Shown here: one piece after another, positions 1 to 8,696 of the stretch
Numbering within the stretch: the first letter of the stretch is position 1
How the letters are laid out: the number at the start of each line of letters is the position of its first letter
From: Sulfidibacterium sp036244975
GTDB taxonomy: Bacteria > Bacteroidota > Bacteroidia > Bacteroidales > F082
Length of the DNA stretch: 64,000 nt
Direction: 5' to 3'
NCBI GenBank assembly: GCA_036244975.1
Contig: BTTE01000005.1
Coordinates: forward strand, 3,223 to 67,222
The notes under the pieces: generated by a model
What the model saw: the letters and a program-made list of their open reading frames with translations, nothing else
The model's database searches: none
What the model was told of the DNA's origin: nothing
Position numbers and translations under genes: made by a program

Positions 1-1
1 C

Positions 2-1813
2 AATGGAAAAGTTACGCGGCTGTTTACGCCCGGTTTCGACTTTGCAGAGTCGCTTTCAGCCAACGACAGCCTCATTTACTGGAATGAAAAAGCCTTTGAC
101 CCGCGCTGGTCAAACCGTGATTATTCGGTCATAAAAGTTTACAACTACAAAACTAAAAAGCTGAAACAACTCACCCGCCGCAGCCGCTTTTTTGCCCCTG
201 CACTGTCGCCTGATGGAAAAACTATTGTAGCCGTCAGGGTAGATACGCAGCAAAACTATTTCCTCGACTTTCTAAATGCCGCCACCGGAAAGAAACTACG
301 GGAATTTCACATGCCCGGCAATCTCTTTTTTATGATGCCGCACTGGTCGGCTGATGGGAAAAATATCGTTACCGTTGTCCTCGGCGACAAAGGCAAATCC
401 ATCCTGCTGCTGAATACGTCCACCATGAAAGCAAGGCAGCTTCTTCCGTTTTCCTTTACGGAAATCAAATGGCCGGTGATGTACGGCCGGCAGGTGGTTT
501 ATACGGGAGCTTACGAAGGCAGGGACAACCTGTATGCCATAAATGTTGCTACCGGCAAGACATATCGTGTTTTCAACAGCCGTTTTGGTGCTACCGGCGC
601 CGCTTTTTCGCCCGGCGGCGGCAGCCTCTATTTTAGCCGCTACACCGCCGACGGCTATAAAACTGCTTCCCTGTCTTTTCGTCCCGATTCTTTGAAACCG
701 TTTGATGTTACCACAACGCATTATGAATACCTTGTGGACAAGTTGCGCGGGAAGAACACTTTTGACCTCGATGATTCCATCGTCCCCGAAAAAAAATATC
801 CCGATAAGAAGTACAGCCGGCTGGGTCATCTTTTTAACCCACACTCCTGGGCGCCGTTTTCGCTTGATATGGACAGTTATACTGTCAGGCCGGGCGTTAT
901 GCTCATGTCGCAAAACGACCTGAGTACAGCCGTTACTCTTCTCGGCTGGACCTACAACCGGAACGAACGAACCGGAAAATTTAATTTCAGTTTTCGCTAC
1001 CTCGGCTGGTATCCGGCCATGGGTATCGGGGTAACGTATGGTAACCGTCGCAGCTGGTTTATCGATAACAACGGCTTTTCGCATGAGGTTTTCTGGCACG
1101 AAACACATCTCTCTTACAACATTAGTTTGCCGTTGAACTTTACCCACAGCAAATGGATTAACGGATTGCAGCCCTATGTGGCTTTTTCCGAAAAATTCCT
1201 GCAAATGGGAGCCGGCTACCCGTATAAATTTAAAGAAAACCGCGTAACCACCATGCACTATGAGTTTTATGCCTATAACATGTACAAGCGCTCACCAAAA
1301 GATTTGTATGCCAAATGGGGACAGGATATTCAGATTGATTACCAGAATACACTGTTTTCCGATAATCCGGGCAACCAGTTTGCCGTACAAAGTCATTTTT
1401 ATTTCCCCGGTTTTGCCCGGCATCAGGGGCTGGCGTTCTATCTCGGGTACGACAAACAGTTACGGGGTAATTATTCTTTCAGTACGCTGGTGGATATTCC
1501 GCGTGGCTATGTAAACATTTACGAAGATAAAATGATTGTTTTCAAAACCGATTATGCATTTCCCATTGCCTATCCCGACATAGACTGGCAGGGTGTGATG
1601 TATCTGAAACGGATTTATGCCCATGCCTTTTACGATTTTATGAGAGGGGAAACTGCCGGTGTGGATACGGACTACAGCAGCACCGGACTGGAACTTTACA
1701 CCGACTGGAATTTTTTGAGCTTTTTTCCCGATGTTATGCTGGGATTACGCTGGTCATATGGCATTCATCAGGGTTCGCAAACCTTTGATATTCTATTTCG
1801 TATGAATTTTTAA
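2..1813 (+). CDS. TolB-like beta-propeller / outer-membrane protein, 5'-truncated
   Basis: The reading frame is open from the first bases of the window, so the gene begins upstream and only its last ~603 codons are seen. The first ~220 visible residues hold WD40/PD40-like propeller strands with the typical 'LSPDGK', 'SPGGGSLYFSR' and 'WSADGKNI' turns. The rest is rich in alternating aromatic strands and ends in Phe ('ILFRMNF'), as outer-membrane barrels usually do. This fits the family of Bacteroidota proteins that join a TolB-like propeller to a C-terminal barrel, probably exposed to the periplasm and inserted in the outer membrane. An internal ATG at 311 is not the start, because the propeller pattern runs through it. 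The exact substrate or partner is unknown. Confidence 0.75.
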   Translation, partial: NGKVTRLFTPGFDFAESLSANDSLIYWNEKAFDPRWSNRDYSVIKVYNYKTKKLKQLTRRSRFFAPALSPDGKTIVAVRVDTQQNYFLDFLNAATGKKLREFHMPGNLFFMMPHWSADGKNIVTVVLGDKGKSILLLNTSTMKARQLLPFSFTEIKWPVMYGRQVVYTGAYEGRDNLYAINVATGKTYRVFNSRFGATGAAFSPGGGSLYFSRYTADGYKTASLSFRPDSLKPFDVTTTHYEYLVDKLRGKNTFDLDDSIVPEKKYPDKKYSRLGHLFNPHSWAPFSLDMDSYTVRPGVMLMSQNDLSTAVTLLGWTYNRNERTGKFNFSFRYLGWYPAMGIGVTYGNRRSWFIDNNGFSHEVFWHETHLSYNISLPLNFTHSKWINGLQPYVAFSEKFLQMGAGYPYKFKENRVTTMHYEFYAYNMYKRSPKDLYAKWGQDIQIDYQNTLFSDNPGNQFAVQSHFYFPGFARHQGLAFYLGYDKQLRGNYSFSTLVDIPRGYVNIYEDKMIVFKTDYAFPIAYPDIDWQGVMYLKRIYAHAFYDFMRGETAGVDTDYSSTGLELYTDWNFLSFFPDVMLGLRWSYGIHQGSQTFDILFRMNF

Positions 1814-1830
1814 ACATAAACCATAAAATC

Positions 1831-2202
1831 ATGATGTATTCCATTTTAAAATTCCTGAGCACGGTAATTTCCATATTGATAATCGGCGCGCTGCTTCCGG
1901 GTATTCGTATTAAAGGTTCCACTTTTTTGACAGCCGGTCTTGTTGCCATCGTGCTGGCCATTCTGAACTTTCTAATTTATCCTTTTATGATGATTTTAAC
2001 GCTGCCCATCACCATTCTTACCTTTGGGCTTTTCCTGCTGGTCATCAATGCGTTCATTATTAAAATGGTCTCCTGGATCATTCCCCAATTTGAAGTGGAT
2101 AATTTCTGGTGGGCACTGTTTTTCAGTATTCTGCTCAGCGCCGTTATGCTTTTCTTTGAGATGTTTCTTCTTCCCAACAGCCAAATAACAGGTTACAAAT
2201 AA
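1831..2202 (+). CDS. Small four-helix membrane protein, phage holin superfamily IV (YvlD-like)
   Basis: A 123-residue protein made almost wholly of hydrophobic segments (about residues 5-25, 33-50, 54-75 and 90-112) separated by short polar turns, with the 'LPGIRIKG' and 'NFLIYPF' type motifs of the COG1950/PF04020 family. Despite the 'holin' label, members are common chromosomal inner-membrane proteins of unknown function and there is no lysis cassette or phage gene nearby. It starts 17 nt after the stop of the preceding barrel protein and is probably cotranscribed with it. Family assignment is confident; function is not known. Confidence 0.8.
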   Translation: MMYSILKFLSTVISILIIGALLPGIRIKGSTFLTAGLVAIVLAILNFLIYPFMMILTLPITILTFGLFLLVINAFIIKMVSWIIPQFEVDNFWWALFFSILLSAVMLFFEMFLLPNSQITGYK

Positions 2203-2247
2203 TACGTAATAACTTTCGCCCGAGGTGCTCCCTAACTATGTGTCCGG

Positions 2248-5200
2248 TTAACTCTTCTTCAAGTACTTGTCCAGTACTTTGAAAAGGGCCGCCTTTCGTG
2301 TGGGTTTGCGAAGGAAGGCAACACAGCCGACTGCTTTGGCTTCTTCCTGATTTTCCAATGAGGTGTAAGCAGTTTGGGCTATTACGATTAAATCCGGATT
2401 CTGTTTTTTTATCAATTGGGTGGCTTCCAGACCGCTCATGTCGGGCATTTTTATATCCATAAGTACCAATTTTATTTCCGGATATTTAGTGCAAAATGCC
2501 ACAGCTTCTTTTCCATTAATGGCATGTAGAACCTTTATGCCGGATTGGTATTTTTTCAAAAGAATCTCGAGATACTGGTAGTTTACTTCTTCGTCTTCCG
2601 TTACCAAAACAGTGATACGTTCCGGCGATGATTCCGTGGTCGTTTCCAGCATTTTTATTAACTCCGGATGAACCGGTTGGTAAGGAACTTCCACAAAAAA
2701 CGTAGAGCCTTTTCCTTTCTCTGATTCGAGACGGATTTTTCCGTTCAGCAATTCGATATTTCCTTTTACGATGGACAATCCGAGTCCCAGCCCTCCGGCA
2801 TTTCGGGTGAGTTTTTTATCTTCCTGCGAAAACTGCTCAAAAATAAGCTCCCGGGCATCATAACTTATGCCAATACCGGTATCTTTTACATAAAATTCCA
2901 GTTTGTTTCCCTTCCGGTTGTACCCCATTTCCACATACCCCTGCTGGGTAAACTTCAGGGCATTCTCCAGCAGGTTGTCAATAATCTTATGCAGTTTTTC
3001 TCCATCAACATAAATCCGGGCTGCCTCGTCGGGCAAACCTTTTTTTACATACAACGACAAACCTTTATTTTTGGCTTTCCTGTCGAATTCGGAAAAACAT
3101 TGCATAAGTATTTCGTTGATGTTTAGTTTAGCATCTTCTTTTTTAACCTGATGGGTTTGCAATTTTGAAACTTCCAGTATCTCATCAATAATGTGTAGCA
3201 GCTGCCGGGTGCTGTTTTGGATAATCTGCACATAATTTTTTCTGTTCCCCGGGCTAAGGTTATCATCATCGAGCAGGGAAGCAAAACCCATAATCCCGTT
3301 CATTGGTGTGCGGATTTCATGCGACATGTTGGCCAGGAACTCACTTTTCAGCTTATCGCTTTCTTCTGCCTGTTGTTTGGCTTTCTTTAGTTTGGCCTCC
3401 ATCTCTTTTTGGTCGGTAATATCCTCTTTAACACCAATATAATGTGTTGTCTCTCCTTTGTCGTTTTTGACCGGTGAGATGCTGACCAACTCCCAATAAA
3501 GAGTGTTGTCTTTTTTGCGGTTTATTAACTCGCCATGCCACTCTTTCCCCGCGGTAATGGTTTCCCAAAGCTCTTTGTAGAGGTTGTCCGGCATTTTTCC
3601 GGATTTTAAAATACGAGGACTCTGTCCCAGGGCTTCTTCTGCACTGTAGCCGCTCACCTCGGTAAATTTCTTGTTCACATATTGAATTTTTCCGTCAAGA
3701 TCAGTAATTACAATGGAAGCCGGACTCTGCTCCACACCCAACGAAAGCTGCCGGATTTTTTCTTCGGATTTTTTCCGCTCACTAATATCGCGGGCAATAC
3801 TCAATACATATTTTTCATTACCAATTTTAACCAGGCCCGAATTAATCTCCACCGGAAATTTCCAACCGTCTTTTCTGAGAAAAACGGTTTCAAACTCCAG
3901 CATTTTCCCCAATTCAAATTTATCCCAGTACTGTGCTTTTTGCTTTCTGGCTAGTGCCGGTGGAACCAGGGCAAAAGCTTTCATACGCAACAAATCCTTC
4001 AATGAATAGCCGAGGCTTGTAGCCGTTTTCTCATTGGCATCTACAATATTACCATCCATATCACAGAGGAAAATAGCATCCCCGGCTTGTTGCATGACTG
4101 TTTTGTACCGTTCGTTGCTGGCTTTTAGCCGGGCAAGGGCATTTTTTCGCTCAATGAAAAGGGCTAACTGATTAGAAATAAAGTTAAGCAATTCTTCATC
4201 TCTTTTCGAAAATGCATTAGGATTTTTATAATGCTGGAGGGCCATAACGCCGATAAAGTTACCTTTATTTATCAGAGGAATTCCCATCCAGACAGCGGCA
4301 TAGGGGCCTATTTTCTCTACCTCTCCTTTTTTCTCCAGTTTTTCAAATTGGGATTTTGTTAGAACCAACAATTCCCTTTTGCGGCGGACATATTCAATCA
4401 GCCCTTTTCTTGAATCGGAAAGCGAGGTACGATAGGCAGCCTTCTTTTTGTCTCCCTGGTAAGGAAAAGAATAAAGATGTTTTTTGGCATCATACAAAGC
4501 CACATAAGCATGGTTGAATTCAACTACCTGTTCAATAATTTCAAAAACTTTTGCAAGAAAATCTTTCAGCTCCTCCTCCGAAGCAGCGGCGTGGGCAATA
4601 TCAAAAAGTATCTTTTGCCGGAGGACCGTTTCGCGGTTTTCCTTTTCTGCCTGTATGTGGAACAAGGCATAGGCCAGGTCGCCGGTAACCTCACGGAACA
4701 ACTCAAGTTCTTCCTCGTTTAGGATAACATCCGGAGGAACACTAATGGTAATTACTCCAAATTTCTTTTTTTGATAAATCAGCATTTTGCTTAGTGCAAA
4801 ACGGGTAGGGTAGGCTTTGCCTAGAGGACATTTTTCCAACGTTTTAATGTTGTGTTCAAGGGTAACGATTCCGTTGGTTTGCTCAGCCTGTATTACGCAT
4901 GGAGGCCATTTGTCCTTGTGCATGTTCTCTGCGAGAAGCCTAAAGTCTTCCGGTTTGAAACCCGAAAAAGCATTGATGTTTCCCAGTTTTCCCTCTTTGT
5001 CGAACAACGATATCCAGGCTGCCACATAACTCTGCTCGCCGGTAAACATTTCACAGGCTTGTTGTATCAGCTTTTGTTCATTGTTTTCGCGGGTAATCAG
5101 CTGGTTGATATTCCGGATAGCTTTTAAAATACGGTTTAAATGCCGCACGGTACTATCAGCGAGCTGTTTTTCGTATTCTGTTTTTTTCTGTGCAATGGCT

Positions 5201-5553
5201 CCTTTAACCGCTTCTCCGATCCGGGTAATATGCTCCTTAATGACATAGTCATCAGCCCCGGCTTTCATGCATTTTACTGCCGTAGCCTCGTTGGTTGAAC
5301 CGGTAGTAATAACGAAGGGTAAAAACGGTTTTTCTTTGTTCCTGATTTGCAATGCTTCCATCCCATCAAAGGCCGGGAGTACATAATCGGAAATCACAAT
5401 ATCGTATGGTTGTATTATTTCAGCCAGATATTCTTTTCTTGTTTCAATCACTTTTAGCTCAATATGCTCAAAGCTTTTCAACAATGCTCTTTTCAACAAC
5501 TTAACATCTGCTGCATTGTCCTCAAGTAACAATATTTTTAATGTCTTTTTCAT
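2248..5553 (-). CDS. Hybrid sensor histidine kinase (REC-GAF-GAF-PAS-PAS-HisKA-HATPase-REC)
   Basis: An 1101-residue soluble kinase with no membrane segment. Order of domains: receiver 5-120 (phosphoacceptor Asp56 in 'DIVISDYVLP', Lys106), GAF ~150-305, GAF ~312-470, PAS ~480-590, PAS ~600-712, a short coiled coil, HisKA with the phosphorylated His745 in 'ANMSHEIRTPMNG', HATPase (N-box around Asn860-Asn864, 'DTGIGI' 891-896, 'GGLGLGL' 920-926), and a C-terminal receiver (Asp1033 in 'LVLMDIKMPD', Lys1083). All phosphotransfer residues are present. Its ATG lies 3 nt after the stop of the upstream kinase gene, so the two are one translationally close operon. The N-terminal receiver suggests it can be driven by phosphate from another kinase, plausibly its neighbour. 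No DNA-binding output domain is present here or nearby. The signal is unknown. Confidence 0.9.
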   Translation of the reverse strand: MKKTLKILLLEDNAADVKLLKRALLKSFEHIELKVIETRKEYLAEIIQPYDIVISDYVLPAFDGMEALQIRNKEKPFLPFVITTGSTNEATAVKCMKAGADDYVIKEHITRIGEAVKGAIAQKKTEYEKQLADSTVRHLNRILKAIRNINQLITRENNEQKLIQQACEMFTGEQSYVAAWISLFDKEGKLGNINAFSGFKPEDFRLLAENMHKDKWPPCVIQAEQTNGIVTLEHNIKTLEKCPLGKAYPTRFALSKMLIYQKKKFGVITISVPPDVILNEEELELFREVTGDLAYALFHIQAEKENRETVLRQKILFDIAHAAASEEELKDFLAKVFEIIEQVVEFNHAYVALYDAKKHLYSFPYQGDKKKAAYRTSLSDSRKGLIEYVRRKRELLVLTKSQFEKLEKKGEVEKIGPYAAVWMGIPLINKGNFIGVMALQHYKNPNAFSKRDEELLNFISNQLALFIERKNALARLKASNERYKTVMQQAGDAIFLCDMDGNIVDANEKTATSLGYSLKDLLRMKAFALVPPALARKQKAQYWDKFELGKMLEFETVFLRKDGWKFPVEINSGLVKIGNEKYVLSIARDISERKKSEEKIRQLSLGVEQSPASIVITDLDGKIQYVNKKFTEVSGYSAEEALGQSPRILKSGKMPDNLYKELWETITAGKEWHGELINRKKDNTLYWELVSISPVKNDKGETTHYIGVKEDITDQKEMEAKLKKAKQQAEESDKLKSEFLANMSHEIRTPMNGIMGFASLLDDDNLSPGNRKNYVQIIQNSTRQLLHIIDEILEVSKLQTHQVKKEDAKLNINEILMQCFSEFDRKAKNKGLSLYVKKGLPDEAARIYVDGEKLHKIIDNLLENALKFTQQGYVEMGYNRKGNKLEFYVKDTGIGISYDARELIFEQFSQEDKKLTRNAGGLGLGLSIVKGNIELLNGKIRLESEKGKGSTFFVEVPYQPVHPELIKMLETTTESSPERITVLVTEDEEVNYQYLEILLKKYQSGIKVLHAINGKEAVAFCTKYPEIKLVLMDIKMPDMSGLEATQLIKKQNPDLIVIAQTAYTSLENQEEAKAVGCVAFLRKPTRKAALFKVLDKYLKKS

Positions 5554-5556
5554 AAC

Positions 5557-8391
5557 TCAGATTGATTCATTGCTTTCGGAAAGCGTGAAAAAGAAAGTAG
5601 TCCCTTCCCCTTTTTTACTTTTTGCCCATATTCTGCCTCTATGCCGGGAAACAATGCGTTTGGCAATGGCAAGACCGATACCTGTTCCTTCAAATTCCTT
5701 TTTTGAATGTAACCGGCGAAAAGCATCAAATATCTTTCCGGCGGATCCCTCATCAAAGCCCACACCATTGTCCTTCACATAAAAAACTGTTTCTTTTGCT
5801 TCGCTATCTTTACGGTAGCCTATTTCCACTAAAGGCAGTGGCTGGTGCGAAGAATATTTCAAGGCATTGGAGAGTAAGTTGGCCATCAACTGTTTGATTA
5901 AGGTGTAGTCAGCAAAAACAGGAGGGAGCTTATGGACTTTAAAACGGGCATGTGGTAAGTTGTGTTCTTTTTGTTGCTCGGAGAAAATGGATTGTGCCAG
6001 CGGTTTTAAGTCGAACTCAACAAAGTTCAGGTTTTTGCGTCCGGTACGCGAAAGCTGCAACAGAGCATCAATAATCTCCGACATGCTGTCTGTTTCCGAA
6101 AGGATGTCGTTTATCAAAACCTGTTCGTTTTCGTCAAGAGTCGAAAAATAATCTTCTTTCATGATTGTGGTGAATCCCCGGATGGCGCGCAACGGCGCTT
6201 TCAGGTCGTGAGATACGGAATAGGAAAAAGCTTCCAACTCGTGATTCAGGTTTCTTAAGGCATGGTTGGAATGGCGTAATTCCTGTTGAACCTTCTGCAT
6301 GTCTTTCAGTAATCCGGCCATATCCAGTTGCTTCTTCTTCAGTTTGGCCGTACGATCCAGCACTTTCTTTTCCAATGACTCGTTTAACTCTTTTAGCTTG
6401 TCTTCCGTTTCTTTAAGCTGGGTGATATCCTGTACTGTTCCGTGTGTTCTTATGACTTTTCCATTCTTGTTATAAAAACTTTTCCCTCTTTCGATGACCC
6501 ATTTTATTCTTCCATCTTTAAACAAAAGACGATGAATATATTTGAATGATGTTCCATTTCTAACGGACTCTTTCAGTACTTCACGTGCGGTCTTTAAATC
6601 TTCGGGATGAATGACTTTCCGGAAGTAGTCATAATCAAGATTTTGAGAAGGGCCTAGCTCAAGCAAACGGTACATTTCATCAGACCAATAAAGCTCTCTC
6701 GTTTGCCAGTTCATTTCCCAGCTTCCGATTCTACCAATTTCCTGTGCTTCTTTTAAACGTTCGGCCTGCCGGGCGAGCTCTTCCCGGATTTGTTTTTCTT
6801 TTGTAACATTCATGGAAATGGAAAGAATGGCCGGCTTATTGTTTTCAAGAAGAATACGGGTTTCGTAAAGATGAAGAAAGAGGATTTCTCCGTTTTTGCG
6901 GATATTTACAACTTCTTTTTCTGCAATTTTGCTCTCGGGAATGGTTGGAATATAGTTCAGGATGTGTTCTTTCTTTTCCTGCAAAGGATTATTCACAACT
7001 TTCCAGATTTTTTCTCCGACCATTTCCTGCGCTGTGTAACCTATATTTTTGCAATAGGTAGGATTTGCATCCAAAATGGTACCTGCCTCATCCAGCAGCA
7101 GAATGCCGGCCGGAGAAAGGTGGAACAATGTTCTGTAGCGTTGTTCACTATGCTGTAAAGCTTCATGGGCTTTGATATATTCCTCCACATTCCGGGTAAC
7201 GGATAAGATGTGGGGTTCCCCGTTAATATCAATGATGTTGGCAGACATTAAACCATGTACGATGTTTCCGTTTTTCTTTCTGAACCGGGCCGGAAAATTA
7301 TGCACAGAACCTTTTTCTTTCAATATTTCAACCAACTCATCCCTTTTTTCTTTATCTGCCCAAATATCAATTTCAAGAGAAGTTTTTCCTGTTACATCTT
7401 CTTGTGTATAACCGGTAATTGCTGTAAAACCATCGTTGGTTTCCATGTACATTCCATCTCCCATCCGGTTAATGTTGATAGAATCAGGAGAAATTTTAAA
7501 CGCTTTCCTGAACTTTATTTCGCTCTGCCGCAGGGATTTCTGAGACTTTATATATTCCTCTACATTCCGGGTAACGGATAAAATGTGGGGTATTCCGCCA
7601 ATGTTAATAATATTGGCTGACATTAAACCGTGAAAGATTTTGCCGTTTTTCATCCTGAACCGGGCTGCAAAATTCTTTACAACACCCTTTTTTTTCAATA
7701 TTTCAACCACTTGCTTTCTCTCTTCCTTGTCAACCCAAACACCAATCTCAAAGGCAGTTTTTCCTATTGCTTCTTGCTGAGTGTACCCGGATATGGCAGT
7801 AAAACCCTCATTTATTTCAAGAAATTTCCCATCTTCAATACGGCTGATGGTAACGGAATCGGGGGAAGTTTTAAAGATTTTTCTAAATTTTTCTTCGCTT
7901 TTCTCCAATGCTTTTTGGGCTTTGGTACGTTCGGTAATATCATAAACAATTATAAAAAGCAACTCTTGACCTTCATAGTTGATATTCCCATTGCGCACTT
8001 CAACATCCCGGATATCGTTGTTTGCGAGTTTATGCTGTCCGAAATCAGGTGTCTGTTCCTGGTTGGATGCCTGTCGTAATCTTTTGGCCAGTTCTTCCTT
8101 TGGGAGAGTAGTTATTTGGTAAGCATACATTTTGGTGAGTATCTCGTAAGGATAACCGTAAAACCCAACTGCTGCCTGGTTGGCATCAACAATACGCATT
8201 GTAGAAGCATCAATTATTATCATAATGTTTTTCTGGTTTCGAAACAGGGAGAGATAAATCGCTTTGTTTCTGGCTACTTCCTGCTCATACAGCATTTTGT
8301 AGTCTTTTGGAGAGGCTACGGCTGGTTTTCCGGGGGTATTCTGCTTTTCGGAAATTCGGGAATTCTCTTTGCTGGCTTTGTCCTGATTCAT
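5557..8391 (-). CDS. Multi-PAS sensor histidine kinase (five PAS, HisKA, HATPase)
   Basis: A 944-residue kinase without transmembrane segments. PAS-like units lie at about 40-150, 165-280, 290-405, 415-530 and 545-660 (the last is a PAS_3-type fold, 'GRIGSWEMNWQTRELYWSDE'). A coiled coil at 660-715 is followed by a phytochrome-type HisKA with His728 in 'SYSVSHDLKAPLRAIRG', then HATPase with Asn838/Asn842, 'DNGVGF' 874-879 and 'GTGIGLA' 902-908. PAS units two and three are near-copies of each other at both protein and DNA level (about 7552-7899 and 7177-7533), a recent tandem duplication. There is no receiver domain, so phosphate must leave to another protein; the receiver-bearing kinase immediately downstream is the obvious candidate (inference). 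Confidence 0.9.
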   Translation of the reverse strand: MNQDKASKENSRISEKQNTPGKPAVASPKDYKMLYEQEVARNKAIYLSLFRNQKNIMIIIDASTMRIVDANQAAVGFYGYPYEILTKMYAYQITTLPKEELAKRLRQASNQEQTPDFGQHKLANNDIRDVEVRNGNINYEGQELLFIIVYDITERTKAQKALEKSEEKFRKIFKTSPDSVTISRIEDGKFLEINEGFTAISGYTQQEAIGKTAFEIGVWVDKEERKQVVEILKKKGVVKNFAARFRMKNGKIFHGLMSANIINIGGIPHILSVTRNVEEYIKSQKSLRQSEIKFRKAFKISPDSININRMGDGMYMETNDGFTAITGYTQEDVTGKTSLEIDIWADKEKRDELVEILKEKGSVHNFPARFRKKNGNIVHGLMSANIIDINGEPHILSVTRNVEEYIKAHEALQHSEQRYRTLFHLSPAGILLLDEAGTILDANPTYCKNIGYTAQEMVGEKIWKVVNNPLQEKKEHILNYIPTIPESKIAEKEVVNIRKNGEILFLHLYETRILLENNKPAILSISMNVTKEKQIREELARQAERLKEAQEIGRIGSWEMNWQTRELYWSDEMYRLLELGPSQNLDYDYFRKVIHPEDLKTAREVLKESVRNGTSFKYIHRLLFKDGRIKWVIERGKSFYNKNGKVIRTHGTVQDITQLKETEDKLKELNESLEKKVLDRTAKLKKKQLDMAGLLKDMQKVQQELRHSNHALRNLNHELEAFSYSVSHDLKAPLRAIRGFTTIMKEDYFSTLDENEQVLINDILSETDSMSEIIDALLQLSRTGRKNLNFVEFDLKPLAQSIFSEQQKEHNLPHARFKVHKLPPVFADYTLIKQLMANLLSNALKYSSHQPLPLVEIGYRKDSEAKETVFYVKDNGVGFDEGSAGKIFDAFRRLHSKKEFEGTGIGLAIAKRIVSRHRGRIWAKSKKGEGTTFFFTLSESNESI

Positions 8392-8496
8392 ATTCTGTTT
8401 TTGAAAAAAAGCTGTTTTGAATTGCTGTTTCGGTAAAAAGACTATTTATTCTGAGTAGTTACCTTTCGGGGAAACCTCATTTCAAATTCATATCTT

Positions 8497-8504
8497 CAAA
8501 AATA
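8497..8504 (-). promoter_or_regulatory. Candidate -7 element for the two-kinase operon
   Basis: On the minus strand the sequence reads TATTTTTG, matching the Bacteroidota -7 consensus TAnnTTTG. It is about 105 nt before the ATG of the multi-PAS kinase, leaving a leader of roughly 100 nt. Such an octamer is fairly frequent by chance in this base composition, so position is the only support. The remainder of the divergent spacer 8392-8666 shows nothing else recognisable. Confidence 0.4.
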
Positions 8505-8666
8505 ATGAATTCTGACGAGAATGGCAAGTAATAAATTGTCTTTTTTTGCTAAGTGGCTTTTCCAGTCGCTTTGGGGTTCCACACCTGAAGTATTTCCGTT
8601 GATATTAATAATGTTACAATCAAAAATATTATTTCCCCGGCTTATGGCTATTTGGAAAACAGAATG

Positions 8667-8674
8667 TACCTTTG
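8667..8674 (+). promoter_or_regulatory. Candidate -7 element for citrate lyase; decides the citDE start
   Basis: TACCTTTG matches TAnnTTTG and sits 22 nt before the ATG at 8697. A longer in-frame reading starts at a TTG (8652) upstream of this element, but that part would not be transcribed from this promoter and does not resemble citrate lyase acyl-carrier protein. The ATG at 8697 is therefore preferred. No clear -33 TTTG is visible at the usual spacing. Confidence 0.5.
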
Positions 8675-8696
8675 TAGTTTTAATAATAATTTCCTA

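Noticed and set aside
1831..2202. Phage holin as a sign of a prophage
   Set aside because: The family name is historical; no endolysin, capsid or integrase is nearby.
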